64,000 nt of DNA from Candidatus Pantoea varia (GTDB lineage Bacteria; Pseudomonadota; Gammaproteobacteria; Enterobacterales; Enterobacteriaceae), in contig NZ_FOVG01000005.1 of NCBI RefSeq assembly GCF_900115075.1, positions 124,001 through 188,000 of the forward strand, read 5' to 3'. The notes beneath the pieces were generated by a model, which was not told the origin of the DNA, searched no databases, and worked only from the letters and a program-made list of their open reading frames with translations. Positions 26,401-35,849 of the stretch are shown here, in pieces; the first letter of the stretch is position 1; each line of letters opens with the position of its first letter. The position numbers and the translations under genes were made by a program.

Positions 26401-29400
26401 ACGCTGCCCTGGCTGCTGCCGACGGTGCTGACGCTCTGGCTCTGGGTCGTCCCCTTCTCATCGATTTCATGGCGCGTGGACTGTTTGCCGACCGTGAAGC
26501 CGATGCCGCCGCTGCCCATCAGGCCGCTCTTTTTCTTTTCTTTCAGCTGGTAGTGGCTGTCGGTCTCGGTCGCCGCGCCGATCTCCACGTCGCGCCCGGC
26601 CCGCAGACTGACGTCCCGGTCGGCGGCAATCGCCGAGCCGGTCACCGTCAGGTCGCGTCCGGCGATGACCGTGACGCTTTCACCGCTCAGCAGGCTGCCT
26701 TTCTCGCGCGTGCTGCCGTCCTGCGTGATAGTGTGGCTGCTGCTCTTTTTCAGGAAGCCTTTTCTCTCAGAACGTTCTTCACGGAAGTCCAGCGCCCGTT
26801 CGGTGGCGGTATTCAGGGTCACATCCTGCTTCGCCTGCAGTGCAACGGCCCCCTGATCACTGTGCAGAGCGCTGGCCGTGGCGGTGATGCTGCCGTCCTG
26901 CGCCACCACCGTGACGCCATCACGTCCACTGAGCGTGCTCCCCACCACGGTCTCACGCAGCCCTTCCTCCGCGCGTTCACCTTTGGTTTTCCGGCCGCGA
27001 CTTTTTTCTGCGGAAACGCGGTGCTCGCTGTCTGTTGTGTAGCTGAGGATGACATCCTTTTTCGCCTGCAGCGCAACAGTGCCGTCTCCGCTGTGCAGCG
27101 TGCTACCGGTGACCGTCACGTCGCCCTCACGCCCGATCACCGTCACGCCCTGCTCTCCGCTGAAGGTGCTTCCCATGCTGCCCTCGCGAACCGTCTCCTC
27201 GTCACGATGGCTGCGGGTATTACCCAGCAGGCGCCTGTTCTCGCTGTCCAGGTCCTGCGTGCGGGTACGCGCGTCCTTTATGGTCACGTCCTGTGCGCTG
27301 ACGCCGATACCGCCCTGGGCGCTGTCAACCTGCGCACCTTCGGCAAGCAGGTGGTTGCCCGCCAGCATCGTGACGCCCTGGCCACCACTCAGACCGCTCA
27401 GCGTCAGACGGTCTTCCTGACGGCTGTTGCTGACCGACGAGGTCCGGCTGTTGGCTTCAAGATGGGTAGTGTTGGTGGTGGTCTCAGCCAGCAGGCGGAT
27501 GTCGCCGCCAGCCTGCACCTGCGTGGTGCCGGAGGCGCTGGCCTGGCTGCCCTGCACGGTGATATCCCGTCCGGCTGAAAGCGTCAGGTTGCCCCCGGCG
27601 TTCAGCTCGCTGCCCTGCGCCTGCTGCCACTCGCCGCTGACCTGCGCCATGCGCTTACCCGCCTCTTCCAGGCCGCTGCTGGTGCGGTTCCCCATCGCCC
27701 CGGAGATGACCTTCAGGCTGCCGCTGTGGCTGCTTTTTGCTGCGCTAATCGACAGGTCGTTGCGCGCACTCAGGCTGAGGTTACTGGTAGCATTGAGCTT
27801 CGCGCCCTGTAGCCGGATATCTGTGCCGCTGAGGCTGATATCGTCAGCGCTCATCGTTGCCTGACGCAGGGCATTCTGCAGATCGGTGCTGATCGTCAGC
27901 GTCTCCGCCTTCACGTCAATGCTGCCTGCCTTGATGTCGCCGCCCAGGTGCAGGAACTGACCGCTGTCGACCGACAGCGCCTTATCCGCAAACAGTTTAC
28001 CGGCATTGGTCACGCTGTCCGCCGAGAGCTGCAGATTACCGCCACCAATCACCGCGCCCGCGTCGGTCAGGCGCAACGTGGTCTGGGCCAGATAGACTTT
28101 CGGCACCCACACCGTCTGCGGGCCGTCCGCCGTATCAACCGTCTCGCTGACCAGCCAGACGATATCCTGCTGCAGCGCCGCAATCTGTTGCGGTGTCAGC
28201 GACACGCCCGGCACCAGATGGAAATCCTGCGCCACCTTCGAGCCGTTGTTCATCAGCTCCTGGTACTGCGTCATCGCATCCCAGCCGTTAACCGAAGGTC
28301 TGCCGGTCAGCGCCAGCACCTGCTCGCGCACCAGACGCTGTTCATAAAAACCGTCGCCCAGGCGTTTATGCACCTGTGATGGGTCGTAACCCACCCGTTC
28401 GAGCAGATAGTCGCTGCTGATAAATTTATTACGACTGGTAAAGCGCTCGTCAGTCACGACCAGAAACGGACTGCCCGCCGCAGTATGCTGACTGAACAGG
28501 CCGTTATCGGGGATGGTGGTGGCGACTTTCTCCAGCTGTTGCAGCGCCGTCAGAGCCAGCTCAGCCGGTAACAGTGGGCGACCCGATGTGTTATCACCCG
28601 TCGTAAGTTCTGTGTCGCCGTCATGACGGGCGACGCCGTCTACGGTGAAGGCCAGCGGGTTGCGTTCATATTCGGCACGCTCGGCATCCACCGCATTCAG
28701 CGCTGCTTCAAGCTGGCTGATCTGAGCCGAATTAACCGTGGTATTGCTGATGCTGGCCCCGTTAATACTGACATTGCCGTTGCCGGTAATGATGCCGTCA
28801 ACGGTCGCCAGGGCTGTGGTCTGGTCGAGATTAAAGGTCGGATACCAGTGGTGGGTATCTTTATCCATATGATCGACAATCACTTCCTGGCGTCGCTCAT
28901 TGACCGAGTAACCCCGGTTATCAATGCTGCCACCGCCGTCCACGGTCAGATTGCCGTTAGCCGTGATCACGCTGGCATCGTTGAGTAACGCGCCGGTGAC
29001 GCGCAGGATCATGTTGCCACCCGCCAGAATACGGGCGCCAATGCCTTCGCTGAACAGCCGATCACGCGTTACGGTGCCGGTTGCAGTACGCTCACGGAAG
29101 TTGTTGTAATCCGTAACGAATGGCGCATTGTCGATGTCAATATGCTGTTCAGGATCCCACTGCTCAAGGCGCCCACGGTTGTATTCGCGCCATACCGTGT
29201 TCTGATAGGGAGTTGGTACGTTATTTTGCCGGAATCCGCGAGTTTCATAGAACGTCATGGCATACGTGCCATCGGCGCTGGGGTTCAGCGCCAGATAGTT
29301 AACCCATAGATCGGTCAGCACGCCCTGATTGTTCATGACACGGACCTGGGCTCGTTTGCCCGCAACGTCAATTGCCAGCAGTGTGCCATAAGGATTACTC

Positions 29401-32400
29401 TGCGCCGCTGCCTCATCCTGGAAAGTCAGTTGCTGTGTGGTCGACGCCATGGTGCTGAGATCCGTGCTCACTGCTGAGCCGTAAGATCGCCAGTAGTAGT
29501 TATAGCGATGCCACTTGTAGTCGCTGGTCTCCGCCTCACGCTCTATCACCAGCCCTTCGCGCACATTATCGAGCCGCCGCGCCTCCAGCGTCATATCGCC
29601 GTCCGCTTCAATAAAGCTCGCCCGATTCTCGATCAGGTCATCGCTGTGCAGCGATAAGCGATCGCCGCTGAAGAGCAGCGCGCCATCTTTGTTGCTCAGC
29701 CGCTCGCTGGCTTGTAGCGTCAGGCTTTGAGTTGCCGCGATGACCGCAGGCTGGCTGTGGTTGTCGATCACCCGGCCACGCACGCTGACTTCATCACCCA
29801 TCACGGTGGCGCGGTTATCCAGCCAGTCCACATTCAGCGTCAGGGCATCGGCTTCAAGACGCCCGCTGTTCAGCAGCGTGCCGGTAGTGAGCTGAACTGT
29901 TTTACCCACCAGCATCGCGGGGTTGGTTATCGCCGAGGCATTCAGCACCAGATTACCCGGCAGCAGCCAGTCCACCAGGTTAGTAAACGCCCCACTCAGC
30001 GAGACCGCCACCGTGCCGTTACTGCTGAGGGTTTCACCCGCCTGGTGGGTGTAATCCTGCTGCGCGGTCAGCGTCAGAGCCAGCAGGCCCAGCAACGTGC
30101 CACCCTGATTATCGAAGGAGTGTGCATGGATGTTTAATGCGCCAGCACTCTCCAGCCGTCCACCCTGATTGAGCAGCGCCAGCGGTGAGTCGGTGGGCGA
30201 GAGATCGTTATTAATGCTGAGATCGCCATTCGCCAGCATCCGTCCCTGCCGGTTGTCGAGCTGTGCAACGCCGCGCAGCATGAGCATACCGGCGCTCTGC
30301 AGCCGTCCGCTGCTGTTATCGATATCACGGGCAGTGATATCGGTATAGCTGGTGCCGAGTAACAGGCCGTCGTCGCGGTTGATCAGGCGATCGGCCTGCA
30401 GTAAGAGTCCCGCCTGGCTGCTGAGCACACCCTGCGCGCTGTTATTGATCGTCGTGGCGTTCAGCACTAAACCCTGAGTGGCAACCAGCTGGCCGCCCTG
30501 GTTGTTCAGCTGCGCAGCCTCAAGGGTCAGCGTCGCGGCGCTGTGAACTTTGCCCTGCTGGTTGTTAAGCGTGTTGATGCGATAACTTCCCGCGCCCTGG
30601 CTGATCAGCGTGCCGCCAGCGTTGTCCAGTTGCCCTGTAGTCAGATTTATCGCCCCAGGGCTGCTGAAGATGCCCTGACGGTTATTGATCGTTGCGGCAG
30701 TGATCTGCTGTCCGCCATTGCTGCGTACCGCACCACCGCTGTTATCAAACTGACCTGACAGCTGCAGGGTGAGCTGTTGCTGGCTGTCGATGTTGCCACC
30801 TGCGTTGTTCAGCGTCTGCGCATCCAGCTGGAGCGCTTCGCCGCTCTGCACTTTACCTGCCCGGTTATCCAGATCTCCGGCCAGATTCAGCCGTGACTGC
30901 CGCTGACTGTAGAGCAGACCGCCCTGGCTGTTGTCGAGACGCGCAGCCGTGATAGTCAGCCCCTTGCCAGCCAGCCACTGACCACCCGCATTGTTGATGT
31001 TACCGGTGCGGCTGCCTTCGGTCTGACCCTGAACGGTAAGCTGCTGCTGAGCAGAGATTTTACCGGCCAGGTTGTTGATATCCTGCGCAACGCGCAACGC
31101 CAGCCCGGCGGCAGACTGCAATACACCGCTGACGTTACTGAGCCAGTTTGCCGAGAGTTCAGCCTGCTGCTGGCTTTGCACACTGCCTGCGGTGTTATCA
31201 AAACCGGCACTGGTGGCAGTCCAGCTCGCCTGGCTGCCCATCCAGCCCTGCGCATTGCCCATCTCCTGCGCCTGGAGCGTCTGGCTTAACCGGCTGAAGA
31301 TGCGACCATTGCTGTTATCCAGACGACCAGTAAACTGCATATCCAGCGTGTCCAGCGCATTGATCGCGCCCTGGGCATTTAACAGATTCGCGGCGCTGGC
31401 CTGTGTGCGGCCATTGCCGGTCAGGGAGCCGCCCTGATTGTCCCAGTCGCCCGCCAGGTTCAGCGTCAGCGCCTGCTGGCTGAGAACAAGCCCTGACTGG
31501 CGATTGTTCAGCGCGCCGCCCTGCAGGAGCAGATCGCCGCCGCTTTGCAGCGATCCGCCATCGTTGTCAAACAGCGTCGCGGAGGTGCCATGGATCGCGA
31601 GGGCGTTTTGCGCCGTGAGTTTGCCGCCCTGGTTGAGGATATCGCCACGGCTGGTCAGGTCCAGATCACCACCAGACTGCAACCGGCCATTGGCGTTATT
31701 GAGCTGATCTGCTGTCGCCGTTACCCCCTCACCGCCCTGCACCGTCCCACCGCTGTTCTGCCAGAGTCCGCCGCTGTTGAGTGAGAGATGATGGCCCGCT
31801 TCGATCCAGCCACCGCTGTTGTCCAGGCCCTGGGTCGTCGTCAGACTCAGATCGCGCTGGCTGACGATCTCGCCCTGCGCATTGTTCAGATGCTGCGCGG
31901 TCAGCGATAACTGGTCGCCATTCAGGGTGCCAGCCTGATTATTGAGATCACCGCCCACGCTAAGCGCCAGCGCGTTACCGGCCAGCAGATTGCCCTGATT
32001 GTTGTTAACCACGTCGCGGGCATTGATACCCAGCGATGCCTGGGTTTTGACGGTGCCGCCCTGGTTATTGAGGCTGCCTGTCTCAAGCGTCAGATCGCCG
32101 TTAGTGCCCAGTTCACCCGAGGTGTTGTCGAGCAGCCCGTCAATTCGCCAGTGCTGCGCCGCGTTATCCAGCGCAACCATGCGGCCACGCTGGTTGTTCA
32201 GCGAGGCCGCCTGAAAACTGAGCTGCTGGGTCTCAATCGAGCCGTCGCTGTTGTCCAGCCCACCAGACAACGTAAAGCGGCTTTCGCCACTCCCGGTCTG
32301 CGACCATCCTGCCTGCTGGCTGAACAGGCTGCGTCCATCGATCTGCCAGCGCCAGGCGCTAATCTGCGCCTGTTGCGCGTCGATGTCACCTGCCGTGTTA

Positions 32401-33848
32401 ATCACCAGCTCCGTGCCATTAATCACCGCCTGACGCACGGCAATACCGCCTTCCTGAGCCGTCAGGGTGGCGCGGCTGGCGGCGACCTGAGCGCCACTGA
32501 GATCAACCCGGCGTCCGCGCGCGCTGACCTCTTTTTTGCTCAACAGGCTGCCGCTGGCGCGAATAGCATCCTGGCTTTCCAGCTGCAGATTCGCTTCATG
32601 CACAATCTGGCTGCTGGCATCGCTGCCCGCCAGCAGGTGTCCACTGCTCTGGATGCTGCGGGCTGCTGTCAGCCTTACGTCGCCTGCCGCCGCCAGGGTG
32701 CCGGACTGGGTAATCCCGCCTTCGCGGCTCCGGACCGTCAGCTGACCGCCACTGTGGAGTTTGCCCTGATAGTCAATATCCTCTCTGGCCGCCAGGCTGA
32801 TGTCGCCTCCGGCCTGCGTCACGCCATCCTGTGTCGCCGATTGCCAGACAAGCTTACCTTCGCTGCTCACCACCAGCGTTTTACCCGCCTGCACCTGAGC
32901 GTTCTGATTGCGCACGCCGACGCCCGCCTCGGTGCCAATCATGCGGATCTGGCCGCTGTACATGCCGCCCATCTGCCCCATGTCGATCGCCAGTTCAGGT
33001 CTGGCGCTGCCATCGTCAGCCAGCGGTGTGACCGTCTGTGCGTCTGCGCTTACCCGGTTGCGACCGGCCACCACCGCCAGCTCTTTTTTGGCCCAGACGC
33101 CCGCATTGATCTCCACCGCGCGGGCCAGGACGTCAACATACTCCGTATCATGACGGGGATCGCCGTTGAGTCCGCCGCCTTCAATGCGCACCACGCCGCG
33201 TTCGACCTGATAACCCGCCAGACTGCCGTCAGCGTTGAGCTGTGGTTTACCGGTGGTCAGCGTCATGCGCCCGGCGTTGATAGTGCCGCATCCGTTGCAC
33301 ACAATCCCGGCCGGGTTGGCAACGATCACCTGCGCCCGTCCGCCCGCCACTTCCATATAACCGCGCAGCTGGCTGGGATTATTGCTGTTTACTTCGTTGA
33401 GGATCACCCGCGCCGCTGGGGTGTTTGGGTTGAGGTTTGGGTTACCCTGAATCATTCCGGCCAGTTGTGTTGAGGTCATCACTGCGGAGTTATTCAGGAT
33501 GGCGCCGTTCTGAGCGACGTCGAACTGCTGATACTGGTTATGCGAGATGCCCGCCTGATTGGGTGCGGTGATATTGACCTGCGGCAGCCCATTCTGGGTG
33601 GCGATGACCTCCGGCCGCTGCCCTGACGTAGCATTACTGTCTGCCACAATGCCGTTCGCCATCGCTGGCCCGGCAAACAGGGTCAGACCAAGCAGCCACG
33701 CCGTGCGGCGTAAAGTAACCCAGAGGCGTGGCGCGCCGTTGCCACGGCTCTGGCCCGGCTCGGTGCTGCAACTGCGGGCAAGTTCCGACACCACCCGAAG
33801 CTCCCCATGGGTGCGGCTGAAGATAATGCGATAGCAATGTTTATTCAT
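23406..33848 (-). CDS. cdiA: Contact-dependent inhibition effector CdiA (TpsA)
   Basis: The 3480-residue protein has the CdiA layout. An extended signal peptide starts MNKHCYRIIFSRTHGELRVV. The two-partner secretion domain covers about residues 65-310 (NPAGIVCNGCGTINAGRMTL). Next comes a long filamentous-haemagglutinin repeat fibre with LNNQGG units, a distinct central segment at about 1430-1650 where CdiA receptor binding is expected, a second repeat region, and a pretoxin ending at IENN near residue 3184 (24288-24299). The last 293 residues form the toxin tip. This has a glycine-rich hydrophobic hairpin (IAIGVGAGLGAGIQYG, IGSGVIGAITAG) that suggests membrane action. The frame is intact. Confidence 0.92.
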   Translation of the reverse strand: MNKHCYRIIFSRTHGELRVVSELARSCSTEPGQSRGNGAPRLWVTLRRTAWLLGLTLFAGPAMANGIVADSNATSGQRPEVIATQNGLPQVNITAPNQAGISHNQYQQFDVAQNGAILNNSAVMTSTQLAGMIQGNPNLNPNTPAARVILNEVNSNNPSQLRGYMEVAGGRAQVIVANPAGIVCNGCGTINAGRMTLTTGKPQLNADGSLAGYQVERGVVRIEGGGLNGDPRHDTEYVDVLARAVEINAGVWAKKELAVVAGRNRVSADAQTVTPLADDGSARPELAIDMGQMGGMYSGQIRMIGTEAGVGVRNQNAQVQAGKTLVVSSEGKLVWQSATQDGVTQAGGDISLAAREDIDYQGKLHSGGQLTVRSREGGITQSGTLAAAGDVRLTAARSIQSSGHLLAGSDASSQIVHEANLQLESQDAIRASGSLLSKKEVSARGRRVDLSGAQVAASRATLTAQEGGIAVRQAVINGTELVINTAGDIDAQQAQISAWRWQIDGRSLFSQQAGWSQTGSGESRFTLSGGLDNSDGSIETQQLSFQAASLNNQRGRMVALDNAAQHWRIDGLLDNTSGELGTNGDLTLETGSLNNQGGTVKTQASLGINARDVVNNNQGNLLAGNALALSVGGDLNNQAGTLNGDQLSLTAQHLNNAQGEIVSQRDLSLTTTQGLDNSGGWIEAGHHLSLNSGGLWQNSGGTVQGGEGVTATADQLNNANGRLQSGGDLDLTSRGDILNQGGKLTAQNALAIHGTSATLFDNDGGSLQSGGDLLLQGGALNNRQSGLVLSQQALTLNLAGDWDNQGGSLTGNGRTQASAANLLNAQGAINALDTLDMQFTGRLDNSNGRIFSRLSQTLQAQEMGNAQGWMGSQASWTATSAGFDNTAGSVQSQQQAELSANWLSNVSGVLQSAAGLALRVAQDINNLAGKISAQQQLTVQGQTEGSRTGNINNAGGQWLAGKGLTITAARLDNSQGGLLYSQRQSRLNLAGDLDNRAGKVQSGEALQLDAQTLNNAGGNIDSQQQLTLQLSGQFDNSGGAVRSNGGQQITAATINNRQGIFSSPGAINLTTGQLDNAGGTLISQGAGSYRINTLNNQQGKVHSAATLTLEAAQLNNQGGQLVATQGLVLNATTINNSAQGVLSSQAGLLLQADRLINRDDGLLLGTSYTDITARDIDNSSGRLQSAGMLMLRGVAQLDNRQGRMLANGDLSINNDLSPTDSPLALLNQGGRLESAGALNIHAHSFDNQGGTLLGLLALTLTAQQDYTHQAGETLSSNGTVAVSLSGAFTNLVDWLLPGNLVLNASAITNPAMLVGKTVQLTTGTLLNSGRLEADALTLNVDWLDNRATVMGDEVSVRGRVIDNHSQPAVIAATQSLTLQASERLSNKDGALLFSGDRLSLHSDDLIENRASFIEADGDMTLEARRLDNVREGLVIEREAETSDYKWHRYNYYWRSYGSAVSTDLSTMASTTQQLTFQDEAAAQSNPYGTLLAIDVAGKRAQVRVMNNQGVLTDLWVNYLALNPSADGTYAMTFYETRGFRQNNVPTPYQNTVWREYNRGRLEQWDPEQHIDIDNAPFVTDYNNFRERTATGTVTRDRLFSEGIGARILAGGNMILRVTGALLNDASVITANGNLTVDGGGSIDNRGYSVNERRQEVIVDHMDKDTHHWYPTFNLDQTTALATVDGIITGNGNVSINGASISNTTVNSAQISQLEAALNAVDAERAEYERNPLAFTVDGVARHDGDTELTTGDNTSGRPLLPAELALTALQQLEKVATTIPDNGLFSQHTAAGSPFLVVTDERFTSRNKFISSDYLLERVGYDPSQVHKRLGDGFYEQRLVREQVLALTGRPSVNGWDAMTQYQELMNNGSKVAQDFHLVPGVSLTPQQIAALQQDIVWLVSETVDTADGPQTVWVPKVYLAQTTLRLTDAGAVIGGGNLQLSADSVTNAGKLFADKALSVDSGQFLHLGGDIKAGSIDVKAETLTISTDLQNALRQATMSADDISLSGTDIRLQGAKLNATSNLSLSARNDLSISAAKSSHSGSLKVISGAMGNRTSSGLEEAGKRMAQVSGEWQQAQGSELNAGGNLTLSAGRDITVQGSQASASGTTQVQAGGDIRLLAETTTNTTHLEANSRTSSVSNSRQEDRLTLSGLSGGQGVTMLAGNHLLAEGAQVDSAQGGIGVSAQDVTIKDARTRTQDLDSENRRLLGNTRSHRDEETVREGSMGSTFSGEQGVTVIGREGDVTVTGSTLHSGDGTVALQAKKDVILSYTTDSEHRVSAEKSRGRKTKGERAEEGLRETVVGSTLSGRDGVTVVAQDGSITATASALHSDQGAVALQAKQDVTLNTATERALDFREERSERKGFLKKSSSHTITQDGSTREKGSLLSGESVTVIAGRDLTVTGSAIAADRDVSLRAGRDVEIGAATETDSHYQLKEKKKSGLMGSGGIGFTVGKQSTRHEIDEKGTTQSQSVSTVGSSQGSVNITAGNRLHVGGADLVAGKDMNLTGDSVIIDPGVDQRTRTEKFEQKQSGLSIALSGTAGSALNTAVSSAQQARKSGDGRVSALLNTQAALNGVQAAQAAQMDGLNTAAADAHNATGDLKPGQDGYQAGSTNTIGISASYGSQSSKSETRTESSQSQGSTLTAGRNLNVTATGQNGTAQSGDISITGGQLKAGGDMSLDASRDILLQSAQNTQSTDGKNSSKGGSVGIGIGVGSGGYGISVSASVNAAKGSEKGNGLTHGETTLDAGSRLSLTSGRDTTLTGAQASGESVKVDAGRNLTLTSEQDSDRYDSKQQSASAGGSFTFGSMTGSANVNVSRDKLHSNWQSVAEQTGIFAGKGGFDVTVGEHTQLNGAVIASTADASLNKLDTGALGFSDIENHADYKVEHQSAGMSTGGSIGGEFAGNMANGMLAGLNGSDSADSTTKAAVSKGTIVIRDKEKQTQDVADLSRDVANANPGLEVIFDKEKEQNRLKVAQLIGEIGSQAGDIARTQGQIAGMKAKADPAALAAAREELAAKGKLNPTSDEIAKQAYDTAQKPFGTGGKVQRAISAVTAAVQGLSGGNLAQAVSGAAAPYLAQKIHELTTDPVTGKVNTEANLMAHAVLGAVTSYAAGNSALAGASGAVMGEYIAQQMYPGVKRSDLSEEQRQTISALGTLAAGLAGGVVGDSTADVVAGAQAGKNAIENNNLHTAEASALDKELSDCKASGGDCKAVIKKYIDISNKNSKELAEACTGGGVACVSWEELVQAETNIALDADKHQVRLGDKLKDPDAAAIVKYLNGSDLKFLKDNITKSDRIMDVVMNPTSWPVVIMGAKAIMTNSMNNTKEQLIAIGVGAGLGAGIQYGTTGEVKLSDVIGSGVIGAITAGKGYNPTMAWNAAGGYYQAEISGDDPFMAALLSKTGASVGYASGNIIKMPMDKILNPVSKQYEWVPTGVWTITKPVPQSTVPSVMGNLGDTFFSGITGDALKEAVSGGENETK

Positions 33849-33907
33849 GGGTCACATCCGTGTGAAAGTCAGTCTGTTCAGATAATGAGGATTACGCGCT
33901 TCGTTGG

Positions 33908-35638
33908 TCAGATTTCCAGGTTAACGCTGAAACCTGCCGTCGCGCCTGAGGTATGAAAACCAGCAGGTTTATAAAGTGGAACGCCCGCAAACAGGTCGTA
34001 GCTGAAGCGGCTCCAGAGCGCGCCGCGTACGCCGATGGCACTGCCTGCCAGCTGATGTCCGACCAGATCGCGGGCCCCAGGCCCGCTTACCCGTCCATAA
34101 TCGGCGGCCAGATAGAGTTCATGCCCGCGCGAGAAGAGGTTCCAGCCAATTTCGTTGCGCCACAGCAGCCCCTTTTCCCCCGACAGCATCTGTTCACCGT
34201 CGAAGCCGCGCACCGTATAACGCCCGGCAATCACCATACGTTCCTGCGGCGTCAGCGCATTCGGACTCCATTGTCCCCGCACGCTGCTGTAGACCCGCCA
34301 GGGCTGTTCACCCACGGCGAAAGGATGGTTGATGCCGAGGTCGCCCAGCAGTATGCCGGTACGCGCGCTGCCCTGATGACGCGACTCTTCCGGTGCAGGC
34401 AACGCATTGAACGCACCAGTGCCGCGCCGCCAGGCGATATTCGCGTCCAGCGTGGTGCTGCCGAAATAGCTGTGCTGATTCAGGCCCAGTTCCCAGCCCG
34501 CAGTGCGCCGCTTTTGCTGCTCAATGTCGATATCGTTGACGGCGTTAGTGGAGTGTTTGCGGTAGCCACGCAGATTAAGCGTGGTTTTGTTGGACTGGTC
34601 ACGGTAGAGCAAGCGGGAGACCGTGAGCTGGGCATTATCGCTCTTACCGCTGTAGCGCAGCACCTCATTGGCATTCGGGATGTTCTGGTGATAGGTGTAG
34701 TCGTTGTAGTTGGCTGAGACAGCCCAGTACCCGATCGGGAAAAAGTAATTCAGGCTGTGCGAGCGGTTGCCGAACGGCCCATGCTCAAACAGATTTTTGC
34801 CGATGTTGGCGTAAAACAGGTCGTTCTGCGCAAAGGGGGCGTCTACGGCCAGCGTGGCGGAACCGAGGTAGCGTCCGGTACTTTTGGATCCGCTGTCATC
34901 CAGCCCCAGATTGAGCCGCACCGGTCTGCCTTCGTGCCAGCTGACCTGCAGATCGCTGGTGGCTTCCTGCTCGCCCGGCACAATTTTAATATCAGCACTG
35001 GCGCTGGGCACCCGCTTAACGTTCTCCAGCCCCTGCTCAATATCCCGCAGATTCAAAATATCGCCCGATGACGCCGGAATCGCATTCCACAGTCGTCCGC
35101 GCCAGGAAACCGGTTCATCAAAGCGGATCTGGCTGATACGGCCCGGCTGTAACGTCAGCGTTAACACGCCCTTCGTCAGATCCTGCTCCTGCGCCATAAC
35201 GCGGGTGGTGACATAGCCTTTGGCGAGAATCGCATTCTGCACTTTGCTAATGACCAGCACGATGCCCTGTCCGCCCAGGCAGCGGCCGGTAGCGTCTGCA
35301 GCAGCGTCGAGCGCCCACTGAAAACGGCTGGCTTCGTCGCCCGTCAGGGCGATCTGATTGATGGCAAAGCAGGGCTGCTCACTGGCTGGATAACCGGGCA
35401 ATCGACTATCGGGCCGCGGCAGATGTTCGTTCACCTGCGGCGCATTCTGCTGTTGCAGCACGCGCTCACGCGTTTGCTGACGCAGTTGCTCGCGGGTATC
35501 AATCGCCTGGCCTGCTTCGCGGGGATTATCGGCTGGCGGGGCGGCCATCAGCGGGAAAGCAGAACAGAGCAGCGCGACTGCCACCATGGCGAGAAGACGT
35601 TCTGGCGGATGCCAGAGCGATAAACAAATCCTTTTCAT
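33908..35638 (-). CDS. cdiB: Two-partner secretion transporter CdiB (TpsB)
   Basis: CdiB is the Omp85-type outer-membrane barrel that exports CdiA. The 576-residue protein has a signal peptide (residues 1-33, ending LMAAPPA), a Gln-rich plug helix region (REQLRQQTRERVLQQQN), POTRA domains at about 85-230, and a C-terminal 16-strand barrel with the conserved lid-lock motif VRGFDGE near residue 475. It ends in FSVNLEI, a typical outer-membrane C-terminus. cdiA follows after 59 bases, giving the order cdiB-cdiA-cdiI usual in enterobacteria. Confidence 0.93.
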   Translation of the reverse strand: MKRICLSLWHPPERLLAMVAVALLCSAFPLMAAPPADNPREAGQAIDTREQLRQQTRERVLQQQNAPQVNEHLPRPDSRLPGYPASEQPCFAINQIALTGDEASRFQWALDAAADATGRCLGGQGIVLVISKVQNAILAKGYVTTRVMAQEQDLTKGVLTLTLQPGRISQIRFDEPVSWRGRLWNAIPASSGDILNLRDIEQGLENVKRVPSASADIKIVPGEQEATSDLQVSWHEGRPVRLNLGLDDSGSKSTGRYLGSATLAVDAPFAQNDLFYANIGKNLFEHGPFGNRSHSLNYFFPIGYWAVSANYNDYTYHQNIPNANEVLRYSGKSDNAQLTVSRLLYRDQSNKTTLNLRGYRKHSTNAVNDIDIEQQKRRTAGWELGLNQHSYFGSTTLDANIAWRRGTGAFNALPAPEESRHQGSARTGILLGDLGINHPFAVGEQPWRVYSSVRGQWSPNALTPQERMVIAGRYTVRGFDGEQMLSGEKGLLWRNEIGWNLFSRGHELYLAADYGRVSGPGARDLVGHQLAGSAIGVRGALWSRFSYDLFAGVPLYKPAGFHTSGATAGFSVNLEI

Positions 35639-35803
35639 GAAAATTCCATTTCACTAATTGTAACGGGGTGTAACGTTCGCGGATTATCCATCTGGAAGGG
35701 GGAAAAACAAGAGGGTTGGTTATTTTTCGGGCGGTTTCTTAACCCCCCGGATTTACGAAAAAGCGTACGTATACTCAGGCTATCCCGGCCCAAAAAATTC
35801 CAT

Positions 35804-35828
35804 AAAAAAAGGGACGATTGCTCGTCCC
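35804..35828 (-). terminator. Rho-independent terminator of glyQS
   Basis: On the minus strand GGGACGA pairs with TCGTCCC around a four-base loop and is followed by seven T residues, directly past the glyS stop codon. Confidence 0.92.
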
Positions 35829-35849
35829 TTTTCCGCACAGCGAATAGCA

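Noticed and set aside
26373..27578. A 401-residue plus-strand frame inside cdiA
   Set aside because: It is antisense to the repeat region of an intact TpsA gene; the GC-rich repetitive codons of cdiA leave other frames open. No recognisable domain or ribosome binding site.
25180..32800. Internal repeats of cdiA as a CRISPR array or tandem DNA repeat
   Set aside because: The repeats are degenerate, coding and vary in length, as expected for haemagglutinin units. No CRISPR array or cas gene is in the window.
32151..33473. A 440-residue plus-strand frame inside the 5' part of cdiA
   Set aside because: Antisense shadow of the secretion domain and first repeats; the composition is a mirror of cdiA codons.
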